A stretch of DNA of 35,271 nt from positions 1 to 35,271 of the forward strand of contig CADDZM010000020.1 in the NCBI GenBank assembly GCA_902812345.1. The letters run 5' to 3'. Below the pieces are notes generated by a model that worked only from the letters and a program-made list of their open reading frames with translations, made no database searches and was not told the DNA's origin. Below are positions 24,619 through 33,731 of the stretch, piece after piece. Made by a program: the position numbers and the translations under genes. The stretch comes from Chloroflexota bacterium. GTDB taxonomy: Bacteria > Chloroflexota > Chloroflexia > Chloroheliales > Chloroheliaceae. Position 1 is the first letter of the stretch. Each line of letters begins with the position of its first letter.

Positions 24619-24972
24619 CTATTGGGCTGCGCCAGCGCCAGTGGTAACACGCTGTTGCTCAAAGCAATCGCTGCAATAAACGGGCCGGTCGTATTTCGGC
24701 ACGAAAGGTACAGTCGTTTCCTTACCACAGGCAGCGCATTGGACCGGGTGCTGAATGCGATTTTCGCTGGTGCGCGGTCCCCGTTCGCGGCTGTGACCTC
24801 CACCGCTATAGCTTCCGCCAGCCTGCTGCTGCTTGCGCTGCTGGCGGCATTCCGGGCAGCGGCTGGGGTTGTTCATCAACCCTTTTTCAGCGTAAAAACT
24901 TTGTTCACCGGCAGTAAACGCAAACGGTTTACCACAATCGCGGCACGTTAAAGATTTGTCCTCAAAGCTCAC
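24619..24972 (-). CDS. Double zinc-ribbon protein with CxxC-x17-CxxC domain
   Basis: 117 residues with two zinc-binding modules. The first has C10/C13 (CRDC) and C39/C42 (CPEC) and matches the probable zinc-ribbon family found at the N-terminus of such proteins (LTCRDCGKPFAFTAGEQSFYAEKG). The second has C79/C82 and C100/C103 with exactly 17 residues between the pairs (CAACGKETTVPFVPKYDRPVYC), the pattern of the CxxC-x17-CxxC domain family. A Gly/Ser/Gln/Arg-rich linker joins them. The role of these proteins is unknown; binding nucleic acid or ribosomes has been a common guess. The start is GTG with a near-perfect AAGGAGG site 7 nt upstream, so expression is probably high. Confidence 0.85.
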   Translation of the reverse strand: MSFEDKSLTCRDCGKPFAFTAGEQSFYAEKGLMNNPSRCPECRQQRKQQQAGGSYSGGGHSRERGPRTSENRIQHPVQCAACGKETTVPFVPKYDRPVYCSDCFEQQRVTTGAGAAQ

Positions 24973-25450
24973 CTTGGGGCCTCCTTAGAGAAAAGAAACT
25001 AGGGTTTGTTGTCCAATTTGGATTGCAGAAAAAGATAAAGCGGCTACTAAAAAGATAGCAACTCCTCTTCATGCTTTGAGTCAGGTCTAGCCCATATCGC
25101 ATTATTTTGCTAAATAGTCTTCAGTACGGGTTCGCCAGCCCTGATTTGCGAGCTAAACCAGGGACGGAAATATTTACTCGGAGTGAGTCATGGGGTTGGG
25201 GTAGGCTCTTGCCGGGTAGAGGGTGCCACCATTTCCCTTGATACTTACCGATTGGCTTGAAGAACAATTAAAGCTATCGTTCTCTCGGACCAAAAACTCC
25301 GCGCTTCGATTAACTGCATGCAGATAGGAGAAAAGTCCTATTTACAATAATTTGGCGGACTAAAACAAGTCTCAACCGTAAGTCTACCAAAGCTATCCAA
25401 TAAATGCAATAGGTTAATGTACAAATATTAAACGAATTTTGAATTAAAAC
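24973..25450. other. Long intergenic region without a recognised gene
   Basis: No credible ORF, tRNA or known RNA is visible between the zinc-ribbon gene and the mdh terminator. It holds small dyads: CCCTG...CAGGG near 25150-25175, the palindrome CTGCATGCAG (25314-25323), and ATAGGA...TCCTAT (25324-25341). The 13-mer AGGCTCTTGCCGG (25203-25215) also occurs in the terminator at 24553. The left part must contain the promoter of the zinc-ribbon gene; no clear pair was found. Confidence 0.5.
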
Positions 25451-25481
25451 AAAAACTGCCCCTGCAAAACGGGCAGTTTTT
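25451..25481. terminator. Intrinsic terminator after mdh
   Basis: AAAAACTGCCC and GGGCAGTTTTT form a perfect 11-bp stem with a 9-nt loop, A/T runs on both sides, 24 nt beyond the mdh stop. Confidence 0.9.
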
Positions 25482-25504
25482 GCTGTTTCAGGCTTAAAAT
25501 AGGC

Positions 25505-26503
<999 letters not shown>

Positions 26504-26510
26504 TCAAAAA

Positions 26511-26539
26511 ATTTTAGTCCGAGGCAGCTACTTTGACAA
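26511..26539 (-). promoter_or_regulatory. mdh: Sigma-70 type promoter of mdh
   Basis: On the minus strand TTGTCA and TAAAAT are separated by 17 nt, each matching 5 of 6 consensus bases. The -10 lies about 47 nt before the start codon. Confidence 0.7.
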
Positions 26540-26650
26540 TAAATTCACAATTCAGGCAGTATTTTAAACCAGGCGGGATTTTTTGGCAAATCTCAAAGAA
26601 TTGGAGTTGTCTATTGAAATTATAGAAAGTGGAAAGCCAGGCCCCGCAGG

Positions 26651-27481
26651 TTACTCTTCAAGCCCGCCAAACTCTTCCTCGTCCTCGTCAGTGCCCTGGC
26701 CTTTTAGCTCGGCCCAGACTTGCCGGGTGACTTTGCCGGTTATATCAAAGCCGTAGCCCCGGCGTTGCAAGAAACCGCCCAACTTGCGGTAGAAGTCGGG
26801 CCAGGCTTCGGCGGCATAACTTTTAGCCTTTTTGCGGGCTTGTTCCAGCGCCTGGGCTTCCTCGACCGGTTGGCCGTCGTTTTCACCGTTCTGATCGGCT
26901 TCTTCCTGCAAGGCTTCCAGATGTTCGGTGATAACGGTATCTATAATTTCTCGCGAAACCCGCTTTTGCAGCAACTCTTGTTTCAAAAGATTGCGCCCGC
27001 GTGGGGAGAATGCCAGGCGGTTCTCGACCCAGAACTTGGCAAAGGTCGTATCGTTGAGATAATTAAGGTCTTTGAGGCGGTCTAGCACCCTGGTCAGGGT
27101 TTCGGGAGTCGCGTCCGGGTAACGCCGCCGCAGGGCATCGCGCAATTCGGCTTCGCTGCGGGGTCGCAGAGCCAGCAATTGCAAACCCGCCGCCAGTCCC
27201 CGGTTGTAAAGGTCGGCGGACTGAATTTCGTCGGTATCTTCCGCGCTCAGGAACATTCCGGCCCGCAATTTACGCTCGGCGGCTAGAATCGCCGTAATGC
27301 TGAAGGCGTATTCGTCGTCAATGTGGATATTTACGCGGTCGGGATGGGTCTTCTGATATTCGACCAGGGTAATTTTACCCTCACCGGTAAACCGCTTGCG
27401 CATCCGTTTTTCGGCAGCAGTTTCTTTCTGTTCGAGCGGCTTTTTGGTGTTTTTTCTAAAGTTATTGTTGCTTCTAAACAT
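26651..27481 (-). CDS. recX: Regulatory protein RecX
   Basis: Inhibitor and modulator of RecA filaments. 276 residues, longer than the ~150-residue E. coli protein but similar to long RecX forms. The N-terminus is basic (KKPLEQKETAAEKRMRKRF), followed by a segment like ITLVEYQKTHPDRVNIHIDDEYAF seen in long RecX. The three-helix repeats follow: LRPRSEAELRDALRRR, VLDRLKDLNYLNDTTFAKFW, and RGRNLLKQELLQKRVSREII. The C-terminal third includes an acidic insert (EEADQNGENDG) and an acidic tail. It lies downstream of recA but is separated from it by a VOC-family gene and a terminator. Confidence 0.93.
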   Translation of the reverse strand: MFRSNNNFRKNTKKPLEQKETAAEKRMRKRFTGEGKITLVEYQKTHPDRVNIHIDDEYAFSITAILAAERKLRAGMFLSAEDTDEIQSADLYNRGLAAGLQLLALRPRSEAELRDALRRRYPDATPETLTRVLDRLKDLNYLNDTTFAKFWVENRLAFSPRGRNLLKQELLQKRVSREIIDTVITEHLEALQEEADQNGENDGQPVEEAQALEQARKKAKSYAAEAWPDFYRKLGGFLQRRGYGFDITGKVTRQVWAELKGQGTDEDEEEFGGLEE

Positions 27482-27553
27482 TTTTACTTCTTTACTTCCA
27501 GTTCATTTTTTCCATAGCTACGGCGTTTATTACAACTGTTTCAAGGAAGAGGT

Positions 27554-27937
27554 TCATAAGCCGGATTGCTTTCTATAACTGTCCAGGTTTTCACCAACTA
27601 CGCAAAACTCATTGCCTTCCGGGTCGGTCAGGACCAGGAAATCGGAGTCAGGCTCGTAGAACTCCCAGGGAATAATTGTCGCACCAAGCGTCTTTAGCCG
27701 TTCCACTTCGGCGGGCGCATCCTCGGCTACCAGGTCGAAATGCAACCGGTTTAATTCTTTCTTGGGCTTGTCGGTAAGTTGTAGACCCAGGCGCGCCCAT
27801 TCTCTGGCAGGGTCTTCCAGCAGCACCCAATCCCAGTTTTCGGTCCGCACCTTGAAGCCCAGGGCAGCCGACCAGAAATCCCTGGCCCTTTTAATGTCCT
27901 GCACATTCAGTACCGTAGAGAAGAACTGTAAGCTCAT
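27554..27937 (-). CDS. VOC (glyoxalase/bleomycin-resistance fold) family protein
   Basis: 127 residues, one VOC domain of two beta-alpha-beta-beta-beta modules: FFSTVLNVQDIKRARDFWSAALGFKV at the start, RLHFDLVAEDAPAEVERLKTLGA in the middle, and DPEGNEFCVVGE at the end. Candidate metal ligands are H in RLHFDL and E in GNEFCV; the metal is not certain. Function cannot be predicted: members include glyoxalases, dioxygenases and antibiotic-binding proteins. AAGGGGG 7 nt before the ATG is a strong ribosome site. It sits between recA and recX on the same strand, an uncommon arrangement. Confidence 0.88.
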   Translation of the reverse strand: MSLQFFSTVLNVQDIKRARDFWSAALGFKVRTENWDWVLLEDPAREWARLGLQLTDKPKKELNRLHFDLVAEDAPAEVERLKTLGATIIPWEFYEPDSDFLVLTDPEGNEFCVVGENLDSYRKQSGL

Positions 27938-28028
27938 TTCTTTACCCCCTTGAAGTATATTTTAATTGCTTTTTGGACTGGGTCTTATAGTAGGCCGCGA
28001 CCAGCGCCTGTTGACCGGGAATTAAAAA

Positions 28029-28049
28029 GGCCGACTTTTGAGGTCGGCC
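28029..28049 (-). terminator. Intrinsic terminator of recA
   Basis: On the minus strand GGCCGAC-CTCAAAA-GTCGGCC (7-bp GC-rich stem, 7-nt loop) is followed by TTTTT, 20 nt after the recA stop. Confidence 0.9.
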
Positions 28050-28068
28050 AATTTTCAAACTATTCGGT

Positions 28069-29223
28069 TTAGAATTCGTCTACCAATTCATCGTCAAGGT
28101 CCGGTTCCGGCTCGATAATCGAGATCGGCACGCCATCCCCGGCGGGTAGACCTTTGTCAACGTTGTTTTGCTGGCGAATCAGACCTTCGATTTCCTCGGC
28201 GTAGTCAGGGTTTTCCTTCAGAAAGTCTTTCGCGTTCTCGCGGCCCTGGCCCAGGCGCTGCTCGTTCAGGTAGAAGAACGCGCCGCTCTTGCGTACGATG
28301 CCCATCTGGACACCCACGTCAATCAGGTCGCCTTCTTTGCTGATGCCGCTACCGAACATGATGTCGAACTCGGCCTTGCGGAAAGGCGGCGCGACTTTGT
28401 TCTTGATAACCTTCACGCGGACGTGGTTGCCGACTTCGTCCTGGCCGGTCTTAATCGCTTCTACCTTGCGGATGTCGAGGCGGACCGAAGCGTAGAACTT
28501 AAGGGCGTTACCGCCGGTCGTCGTTTCCGGGTTGCCGAACATTACGCCGATTTTCATACGCAACTGGTTAATGAAGATAAGGCAGGTCCGGCTTTTGCTG
28601 ACCGCGCCGGCCAACTTGCGGAGAGCCTGGCTCATCAAACGAGCCTGTAAACCGACGTGAGCATCGCCCATGTCGCCTTCAATTTCAGCCCTCGGCACCA
28701 GGGCCGCCACGCTATCCACCACAATCACGTCAATCGCTCCGCTGCGGACCAGCGTTTCGGCGATTTCCAGGGCTTGCTCGCCCGTGTCCGGTTGCGAGAT
28801 GAGCAGGTTATCCAGGTCCACGCCGCAATGGTTGGCGTAAATGGGGTCAACCGCGTGTTCAACGTCAATATAAGCCGCCACACCGCCCATTTTCTGGGCT
28901 TCGGCGATAATGTGCTGAGCCAGAGTAGTCTTACCGGAAGACTCCGGTCCATAAATTTCAATGATACGGCCTCTGGGTATACCGCCTACGCCCAGCGCCA
29001 GGTCCAGGGAAATAGCCCCGGTCGGGATGGCTTCAACCGCCATTCTCTGGCTGGCGTCGCCCATCTTCATAATCGCGCCTTTACCGAAAGCGCGTTCAAT
29101 CTGCGACATAGCCGACTCAAGCGCCTTTTCGCGCTCACCTTCGCGGCCAGCACCCCTCAGATCGCTATATCCTTTTTCGTCTTTTTCTACTCCGTTTGAG
29201 GAGCCTTTGGAGGATCTTGCCAT
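28069..29223 (-). CDS. recA: Recombinase RecA
   Basis: ATP-dependent strand-exchange protein and SOS co-protease. Motifs: [15 protein letters not shown], Walker [23 protein letters not shown], the Walker B region [19 protein letters not shown]2/DNA-binding part [22 protein letters not shown], and an acidic tail ending [11 protein letters not shown] start at ATG 29223, giving 384 residues, because AAAGAGAAG precedes it in a context nearly the same as the mdh ribosome site. ATG 29268 would add 15 residues and lacks a ribosome site. The N-terminus is a Ser/Lys/Glu-rich extension of ~30 residues over E. coli RecA. It has a strong promoter and its own terminator; recX lies farther downstream. Confidence 0.97.
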   Translation of the reverse strand: MARSSKGSSNGVEKDEKGYSDLRGAGREGEREKALESAMSQIERAFGKGAIMKMGDASQRMAVEAIPTGAISLDLALGVGGIPRGRIIEIYGPESSGKTTLAQHIIAEAQKMGGVAAYIDVEHAVDPIYANHCGVDLDNLLISQPDTGEQALEIAETLVRSGAIDVIVVDSVAALVPRAEIEGDMGDAHVGLQARLMSQALRKLAGAVSKSRTCLIFINQLRMKIGVMFGNPETTTGGNALKFYASVRLDIRKVEAIKTGQDEVGNHVRVKVIKNKVAPPFRKAEFDIMFGSGISKEGDLIDVGVQMGIVRKSGAFFYLNEQRLGQGRENAKDFLKENPDYAEEIEGLIRQQNNVDKGLPAGDGVPISIIEPEPDLDDELVDEF

Positions 29224-29285
29224 TGCTGGTTTTCTTCTCTTTCTGCCTGTTGCGCCCTGCGAGGGCATGGCTGCTGTTAATTTTT

Positions 29286-29349
29286 CGAAAGAAAGTTCTA
29301 AAAGTTATTGCTATTGTACCCAAAACGGTATACAAAGTCAATATATTGA
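29286..29349 (-). promoter_or_regulatory. recA: recA promoter with palindrome and LexA-box-like element
   Basis: On the minus strand TTGACT (29336-29341) and TACAAT (29313-29318) lie 17 nt apart and match 5 of 6 consensus bases each. The perfect 12-bp palindrome TCAATATATTGA (29338-29349) overlaps the -35. Just after the expected start site, 29286-29299 reads CGAAAGAAAGTTCT on the plus strand, two mismatches from the Gram-positive LexA box CGAAC-N4-GTTCG. Confidence 0.65.
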
Positions 29350-29409
29350 TCTCTACCGAAAAGTTTTAGAGCCACTTTTTAGGGGATTTAATCCACATTT
29401 TTAAACGAA

Positions 29410-30240
29410 TTATTCCACCGAGTTATCCACAACATCGAAAGAAAGAGAGACAAGCGGGAGCCGGACGATATCGCCCCGGCGGCTGACCGAGGTAAAACTG
29501 CCTTTGGTCTGGTCCTGCTTACTGAAAAAATCCGGCACCAGTTTGCTAAAGAGCGCGGCGGCTCGCTCGGTAATCCGCTGGCTCTTATCCATGCTTGTAA
29601 GGACCACAAATTCGGCCCCTCCGACATGCCCCAGAAAATCATCGCTGTTGCCCGTTTCTTCAAGGGCTTTAACCAGACAGGCGGCCGCCCGCTGGGCCAG
29701 CTTGTTGCCCTGGGCGAAAGAGTATGCCTGATTGTAAGCCCGGAAGTTTTCAATATCGGCATAGATAATAGCCCAGTCGCCATTAGGGTCGGCGGTTCGC
29801 TCGCGGATAGCCGCTTCGATTTGCTGGGCGCCTGGCAGTTTAGTCAGGGGAGATTCGCCTTCCGTCTGGAGATGTTGAAGCTGAGTACGGACCCGCAAGA
29901 GAAGTTCGTCCGGGTCGAAAGGCTTGGTTATATAGTCATCCGCCCCTTTCTGGTAGCCGGTCTTGCGGTCGTAGGTAGCCGTCTTGGCGGTCAGCATAAT
30001 AATGGGGATGTGATTGAGGCGGGCATCCTGCTGCATCTGGCGGCTGACTTCGAGGCCGTCCATGCCGGGCAGCATCAGGTCGAGCAGGACCAGGTCGGGC
30101 GGTTCCTGCTCCTGCGTAAGGAATTGCATGGCCGCTTCGCCGCTATAAGCTTTTTGAATCTGATGACCTTCCGGGGAGAGAGTTTCAGAAATTATTTCGA
30201 CGATTAACGGTTCGTCGTCTACAACCAGTATTCTACTCAT
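29410..30240 (-). CDS. Response regulator, REC plus degenerate GGDEF domain
   Basis: 276 residues. The N-terminal receiver domain is intact: D8/D9 (VVDDEP), phosphoacceptor D54 (VLLDLMLPGMDG), Thr in IIMLTAKT and Lys in YITKPFDP. A helical linker leads to a GGDEF-type domain from ~135 (TKLPGAQQIEAAI, then IIYADIENFRAYNQAYSFAQGN). The signature is GGAEF where diguanylate cyclases need GGDEF or GGEEF, so the catalytic metal-binding acid is missing, and no RxxD inhibitory site is present five residues before it. It is probably not a cyclase; it may be a binding or output module. AAAGG precedes the ATG. It lies 94 nt downstream of the NtrC-type regulator gene and is probably co-transcribed with it. 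Confidence 0.9.
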   Translation of the reverse strand: MSRILVVDDEPLIVEIISETLSPEGHQIQKAYSGEAAMQFLTQEQEPPDLVLLDLMLPGMDGLEVSRQMQQDARLNHIPIIMLTAKTATYDRKTGYQKGADDYITKPFDPDELLLRVRTQLQHLQTEGESPLTKLPGAQQIEAAIRERTADPNGDWAIIYADIENFRAYNQAYSFAQGNKLAQRAAACLVKALEETGNSDDFLGHVGGAEFVVLTSMDKSQRITERAAALFSKLVPDFFSKQDQTKGSFTSVSRRGDIVRLPLVSLSFDVVDNSVE

Positions 30241-30334
30241 CGGCAGCCTTTACTTTTCTAATAACTTGTAATGCTTTGACAAGGAGACCCGGTTTGGCGC
30301 TAGCCTTGAAAACTTTGGCCGTCGCGCCCAGCGA

Positions 30335-31723
30335 CTAACGGTGCCGCCGGATGCGCTGCTGCAAATCCCGCAGGGTAATGCCCAGAATCTCGGCGGCGGC
30401 TTCCTCGTCATCGGCGGACTGGCGCAGCGCTTCCATCAGCAGCATTTTCTCGAAGCTGGACATGGCCTGCTCCAGTTTTACCCGCGAGTTCACAAGCTGG
30501 TCCACATAGAAAGCGTTGTTGCTGCCGATGTTAACCCGCTCGCGCTTGCCGGAAAGATTGAAGTTGCGGCTGGTAAGAGTGCCGCCTCGCGCGTCTACCA
30601 CGGCCCGCTGGATGCTATTTTCCAGTTCGCGAACGTTACCCGGCCAATCGTAATCAAGCAGGGCTTCCATAGCCTCGCGGCTGATATGGGCAGGCGGGCT
30701 GCTCTGGGTGTAGCGGTGCTTATCCAAAAAGTGCTCCACCAGCAGCGGAATATCGTCCTTGCGCTCGCGCAGCGGCGGCATGTGGATCGAGATAACGTTC
30801 AGGCGGAAGAACAGGTCGGGGCGGAACTTCCCGGCCTCGATTTCCTGCTCCAGGTCGCGGTTAGTGGCCGAAATCACCCGCACATCAATTTTAATCGGAA
30901 TAGTGCCGCCCAGCCGGTCAATCATGCGTTCTTGCAGCACCCGCAACAACTTGCGCTGGGTACTGAGCGTCATTTCACCGACTTCGTCGAGGAAAATCGA
31001 ACCCTTATCGGCCATTTCAAAGCGGCCCTTACGCATCTTGGCGGCCCCGGTAAAAGCGCCCATTTCGTGCCCGAATAGTTCGCTTTCCAGGAGCGTTTCC
31101 GGCAGCGCGGCGCAGTTTACCTTGATTAGAGGGCCTCGTGAATAACGCGAGGTCGAGTGCAACACGTTCGCAATCAGTTCTTTGCCGGTTCCGGTCTCGC
31201 CGCTTATAAGAACGGTTGCGTCGCTGCTGGCAACCTTCCCGATTTGCTTGTAGATTTCCTGCATGGGTCCGCTGTTTCCGATGATTTTCTCACCGGGTTC
31301 GGCGGTCAGCTTGCTTTTGAGGTCGGCCACCTCTTTGGTCAGGTTGCGGTGCTCGAATATCCGGTTGACCTTGTGGACAACCGCGTCAGGGTCGTCAAAC
31401 GGCTTGGTCAAAAAGTCTTCCGCGCCCTGCTGCATGGCTTTGATAGTCACGCCGCTGGAGCCGTAAGCGGTCATAATCAGCACCGGAATATCGCCGCTAC
31501 CGCTATCCTTCAATTGTTTGAGGACCGTCAGGCCGTCCATATCCGGCATGCGGACATCCATCATGATTAAATCCAGGTCTTTACCGGTTTTTTTCACTTC
31601 GGCCAGCACTTCCGCGCCGTTTTTAGCCTGGCTTACTCGGAAGCCTTCTTCTTCAAAAAGGGAGGCTAACATCTCCCGAATGTCGGTCTCATCGTCCGCA
31701 ATCAAAATGTGTTGATCAGGCAT
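30335..31723 (-). CDS. NtrC-family sigma-54 dependent response regulator
   Basis: 462 residues in the classic three-domain order. Receiver (1-120): DD at 10-11, phosphoacceptor D56 (MMDVRMPDMDG), Thr in VLIMTAYGS, Lys in FLTKPFDD. AAA+ ATPase (about 145-375): Walker A GETGTGKE, the sigma-54-contacting loop GAFTGA, Walker B GSIFLDEVGEM, and arginine-finger region FRPDLFFRLNV. C-terminal Fis-type helix-turn-helix (EEAAAEILGITLRDLQQRI). With GAFTGA present it should activate sigma-54 promoters. No kinase gene is adjacent, so the input signal is unknown. ATG 31723 is plausible. Confidence 0.94.
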   Translation of the reverse strand: MPDQHILIADDETDIREMLASLFEEEGFRVSQAKNGAEVLAEVKKTGKDLDLIMMDVRMPDMDGLTVLKQLKDSGSGDIPVLIMTAYGSSGVTIKAMQQGAEDFLTKPFDDPDAVVHKVNRIFEHRNLTKEVADLKSKLTAEPGEKIIGNSGPMQEIYKQIGKVASSDATVLISGETGTGKELIANVLHSTSRYSRGPLIKVNCAALPETLLESELFGHEMGAFTGAAKMRKGRFEMADKGSIFLDEVGEMTLSTQRKLLRVLQERMIDRLGGTIPIKIDVRVISATNRDLEQEIEAGKFRPDLFFRLNVISIHMPPLRERKDDIPLLVEHFLDKHRYTQSSPPAHISREAMEALLDYDWPGNVRELENSIQRAVVDARGGTLTSRNFNLSGKRERVNIGSNNAFYVDQLVNSRVKLEQAMSSFEKMLLMEALRQSADDEEAAAEILGITLRDLQQRIRRHR

Positions 31724-31957
31724 TTTGTACTCAGCTTTCCCTTTGTCCCGTGCGTTGTTCCGTCTTCATTCCCGGTTCAAAACTTCTAAATTAAATTGAT
31801 CTAAATATTAAACAGGCTGGCAACCTGAATGTTGGGCCATAAATAAATAAAAGACTACTTCTAACCTTACCGACAATAAGTTTTCTCCACAAATAGACTA
31901 TATTAATGATAACCCGAACCCACCCTTTTGTCTACTATTATTGGTTTGTGGTGAGGT

Positions 31958-33550
31958 TTACCCGGCTACTGCCTCTTTGACAGCCCCGGCCATGAGCAAC
32001 CCAAGTTCATTACGCAAAGCTTCATATTCCTCGTCGGTCCTGGCCTTATTTTCCACAACTGCCAGGATTTGACCCTTGTAAATAACCGCAATCCGGTCAC
32101 TCAACGACATAATCTCGTCCAGTTCACTCGATACCAGCAACACGGCTACCCCGGCGTCGCGCTGGGAGATAATATTCTGGTGGATAAACTCGATAGAGCC
32201 AACATCAAGGCCGCGGGTCGGTTGGACCGCAATCAGCAGCTTATTATCCCGGCTGAACTCGCGGGCGACCACGGCTTTTTGCTGGTTGCCGCCGGAAAGT
32301 TTACCGGCCTGGGTCTCCACGTTGGGTGTTCTGATGTCGAACTTTTTCACCAGCCCCTGGGCATAGCGGTCAATCGCCTTCGTATTAATCATCAGTCCTT
32401 TAGTGAAAGGCTGGCGGTAATAGCTCGATAGCACCAGGTTTATATCAACCCCGTAGCCCAGCACCAGCCCGAAACGCTGGCGGTCCTGCGGTACATAGCC
32501 AATCCCGGCTTCGGTGCATTCGCGAGGCGTTTCACCGTTTAACTGTTTATTCTCCAGGAAGATTTCGCCGCCCTGGGCTTGCCGCAACCCGGTCATAACT
32601 TCCACCAGTTCGGTTTGTCCGTTGCCTTCAACCCCGGCAATCCCGACAACTTCCCCGGCCCGGACCTGGAAAGTCGCCCCGTTCAGGTTCATCACGCCCC
32701 GGTCGTCGAGCGCTCTAAGGTTGTTGACGGTCAGAACAACATCTTTCGGGTGGGCCTCACCCTTGTTGACCCGCAGCACGACCGTACGGCCTACCATCAG
32801 GGCGGCCAGGCTGGCTTCCGTGGCGGCGCTAACATCTTCAACCTTGCCTACAATTTTACCCAGCCGCAGCACTTCCACCCGGTCAGCGATAGCCAGCACC
32901 TCGCGCAGCTTGTGACTGATAAAGATAATTGACTTGCCTTGCGCGGTCAGGTTGCGCATAATTATTACCAGTTCGTCGGCTTCCTGGGGCGTGAGGACGG
33001 CGGTCGGCTCATCCAGAATAAGGATATTGGCGTTGCGGAAGAAGGCTTTAACGATTTCCACGCGCTGCTGCATACCGACCGAGAGGTCGCCCACCAGGGC
33101 CATGGGGTCCAGGGCCAGGCCGTATTGCCTGGAAAGATCCCGAATGCGGCGGTTGGCCTGGCGCAGGTTTAATTTCGCGATGCCATTGGAGCCTTCGTTG
33201 CCCAGGATGATATTCTCGGCGACGGTGAGGGTCGGCACCAGCATAAAGTGCTGGTGGACCATGCCTATCCCGGCGGCAATGGCGTCGTGAGGTCCGTTGA
33301 AGTGGACGGATCGCCCGTTAAGCAGAATCTCGCCCTGGTCGGGCTGGTAGAGGCCGTACAGGATATTCATCAGGGTAGATTTCCCGGCCCCGTTCTCACC
33401 GAGGAAGGCCAGCACTTCGCCCTTTTTCAAATTAAAACTAATCGAGTCGTTGGCGACTACCCCAGGGAAATTTTTGTTAATGTTGCGGACCTCAAGCACC
33501 GGATCGGTCGCTTCCGGCTGGGAGGCAGGCTGGTTGTTCAGATTTCCCAC
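31958..33550 (-). CDS. ABC transporter ATP-binding protein, nucleoside/simple sugar (BMP-type) importer, tandem NBDs
   Basis: 530 residues with two ABC ATPase halves. The first has a canonical Walker A (GENGAGKST), GMVHQHFMLVPTLTVAENIILG (the hallmark of the YufO/NupO-type ATPases of BMP-dependent importers), signature LSVGMQQRVEIVKAF and Walker B ILILDEPTAVLTP. The second has the degenerate Walker A GVEGNGQTEL normal for the family, then LSGGNQQKAVVAREF and VQPTRGLDVGS. It would power uptake of nucleosides or similar compounds. Unusually, neither the BMP binding lipoprotein nor the two permeases lie next to it; the flanking genes are unrelated. The start is GTG with AAGGA 10 nt upstream. Confidence 0.93.
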   Translation of the reverse strand: MGNLNNQPASQPEATDPVLEVRNINKNFPGVVANDSISFNLKKGEVLAFLGENGAGKSTLMNILYGLYQPDQGEILLNGRSVHFNGPHDAIAAGIGMVHQHFMLVPTLTVAENIILGNEGSNGIAKLNLRQANRRIRDLSRQYGLALDPMALVGDLSVGMQQRVEIVKAFFRNANILILDEPTAVLTPQEADELVIIMRNLTAQGKSIIFISHKLREVLAIADRVEVLRLGKIVGKVEDVSAATEASLAALMVGRTVVLRVNKGEAHPKDVVLTVNNLRALDDRGVMNLNGATFQVRAGEVVGIAGVEGNGQTELVEVMTGLRQAQGGEIFLENKQLNGETPRECTEAGIGYVPQDRQRFGLVLGYGVDINLVLSSYYRQPFTKGLMINTKAIDRYAQGLVKKFDIRTPNVETQAGKLSGGNQQKAVVAREFSRDNKLLIAVQPTRGLDVGSIEFIHQNIISQRDAGVAVLLVSSELDEIMSLSDRIAVIYKGQILAVVENKARTDEEYEALRNELGLLMAGAVKEAVAG

Positions 33551-33643
33551 GAGATTTTAATCCTTATTCTTCCTCTTAAAAACTCACCCGCCGGTGGCTT
33601 TTCTGGTTTGGGCAAGTCCGCTTTTAAGCAGCCGGAACTTATG

Positions 33644-33677
33644 CTGTTATTTTAACAGAAATGAGGTTGATGCTCAA
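33644..33677 (-). promoter_or_regulatory. Promoter of the BMP-type ABC ATPase gene with dyad over the -10
   Basis: On the minus strand TTGAGC (33672-33677) and extended -10 TGTTAAAAT (TAAAAT at 33649-33654) are separated by 17 nt. The inverted repeat CTGTTA-TTT-TAACAG (33644-33658) covers the -10, as a repressor site might. Confidence 0.6.
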
Positions 33678-33731
33678 TTTTGCTGTGTTAAAGTTGTGTT
33701 TGAAAAGTAAGAAAAGTAAAAGAAGCCGGAA

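Noticed and set aside
25125-25180. tRNA-like GGGTTCGCC element in the long gap
   Set aside because: No acceptor stem, anticodon arm or matching D arm can be folded around it on either strand.
29423-29431. A perfect DnaA box TTATCCACA
   Set aside because: It is a single copy within the coding end of the REC-GGDEF gene (codons for VVDNSV); no cluster of boxes, AT-rich unwinding region or dnaA gene is present, so it is not an origin.
31835-31865. Possible sigma-54 promoter (TGGCCC...TTGCC) before the NtrC-type gene
   Set aside because: The GG and GC dinucleotides are 17 nt apart instead of the required 12.
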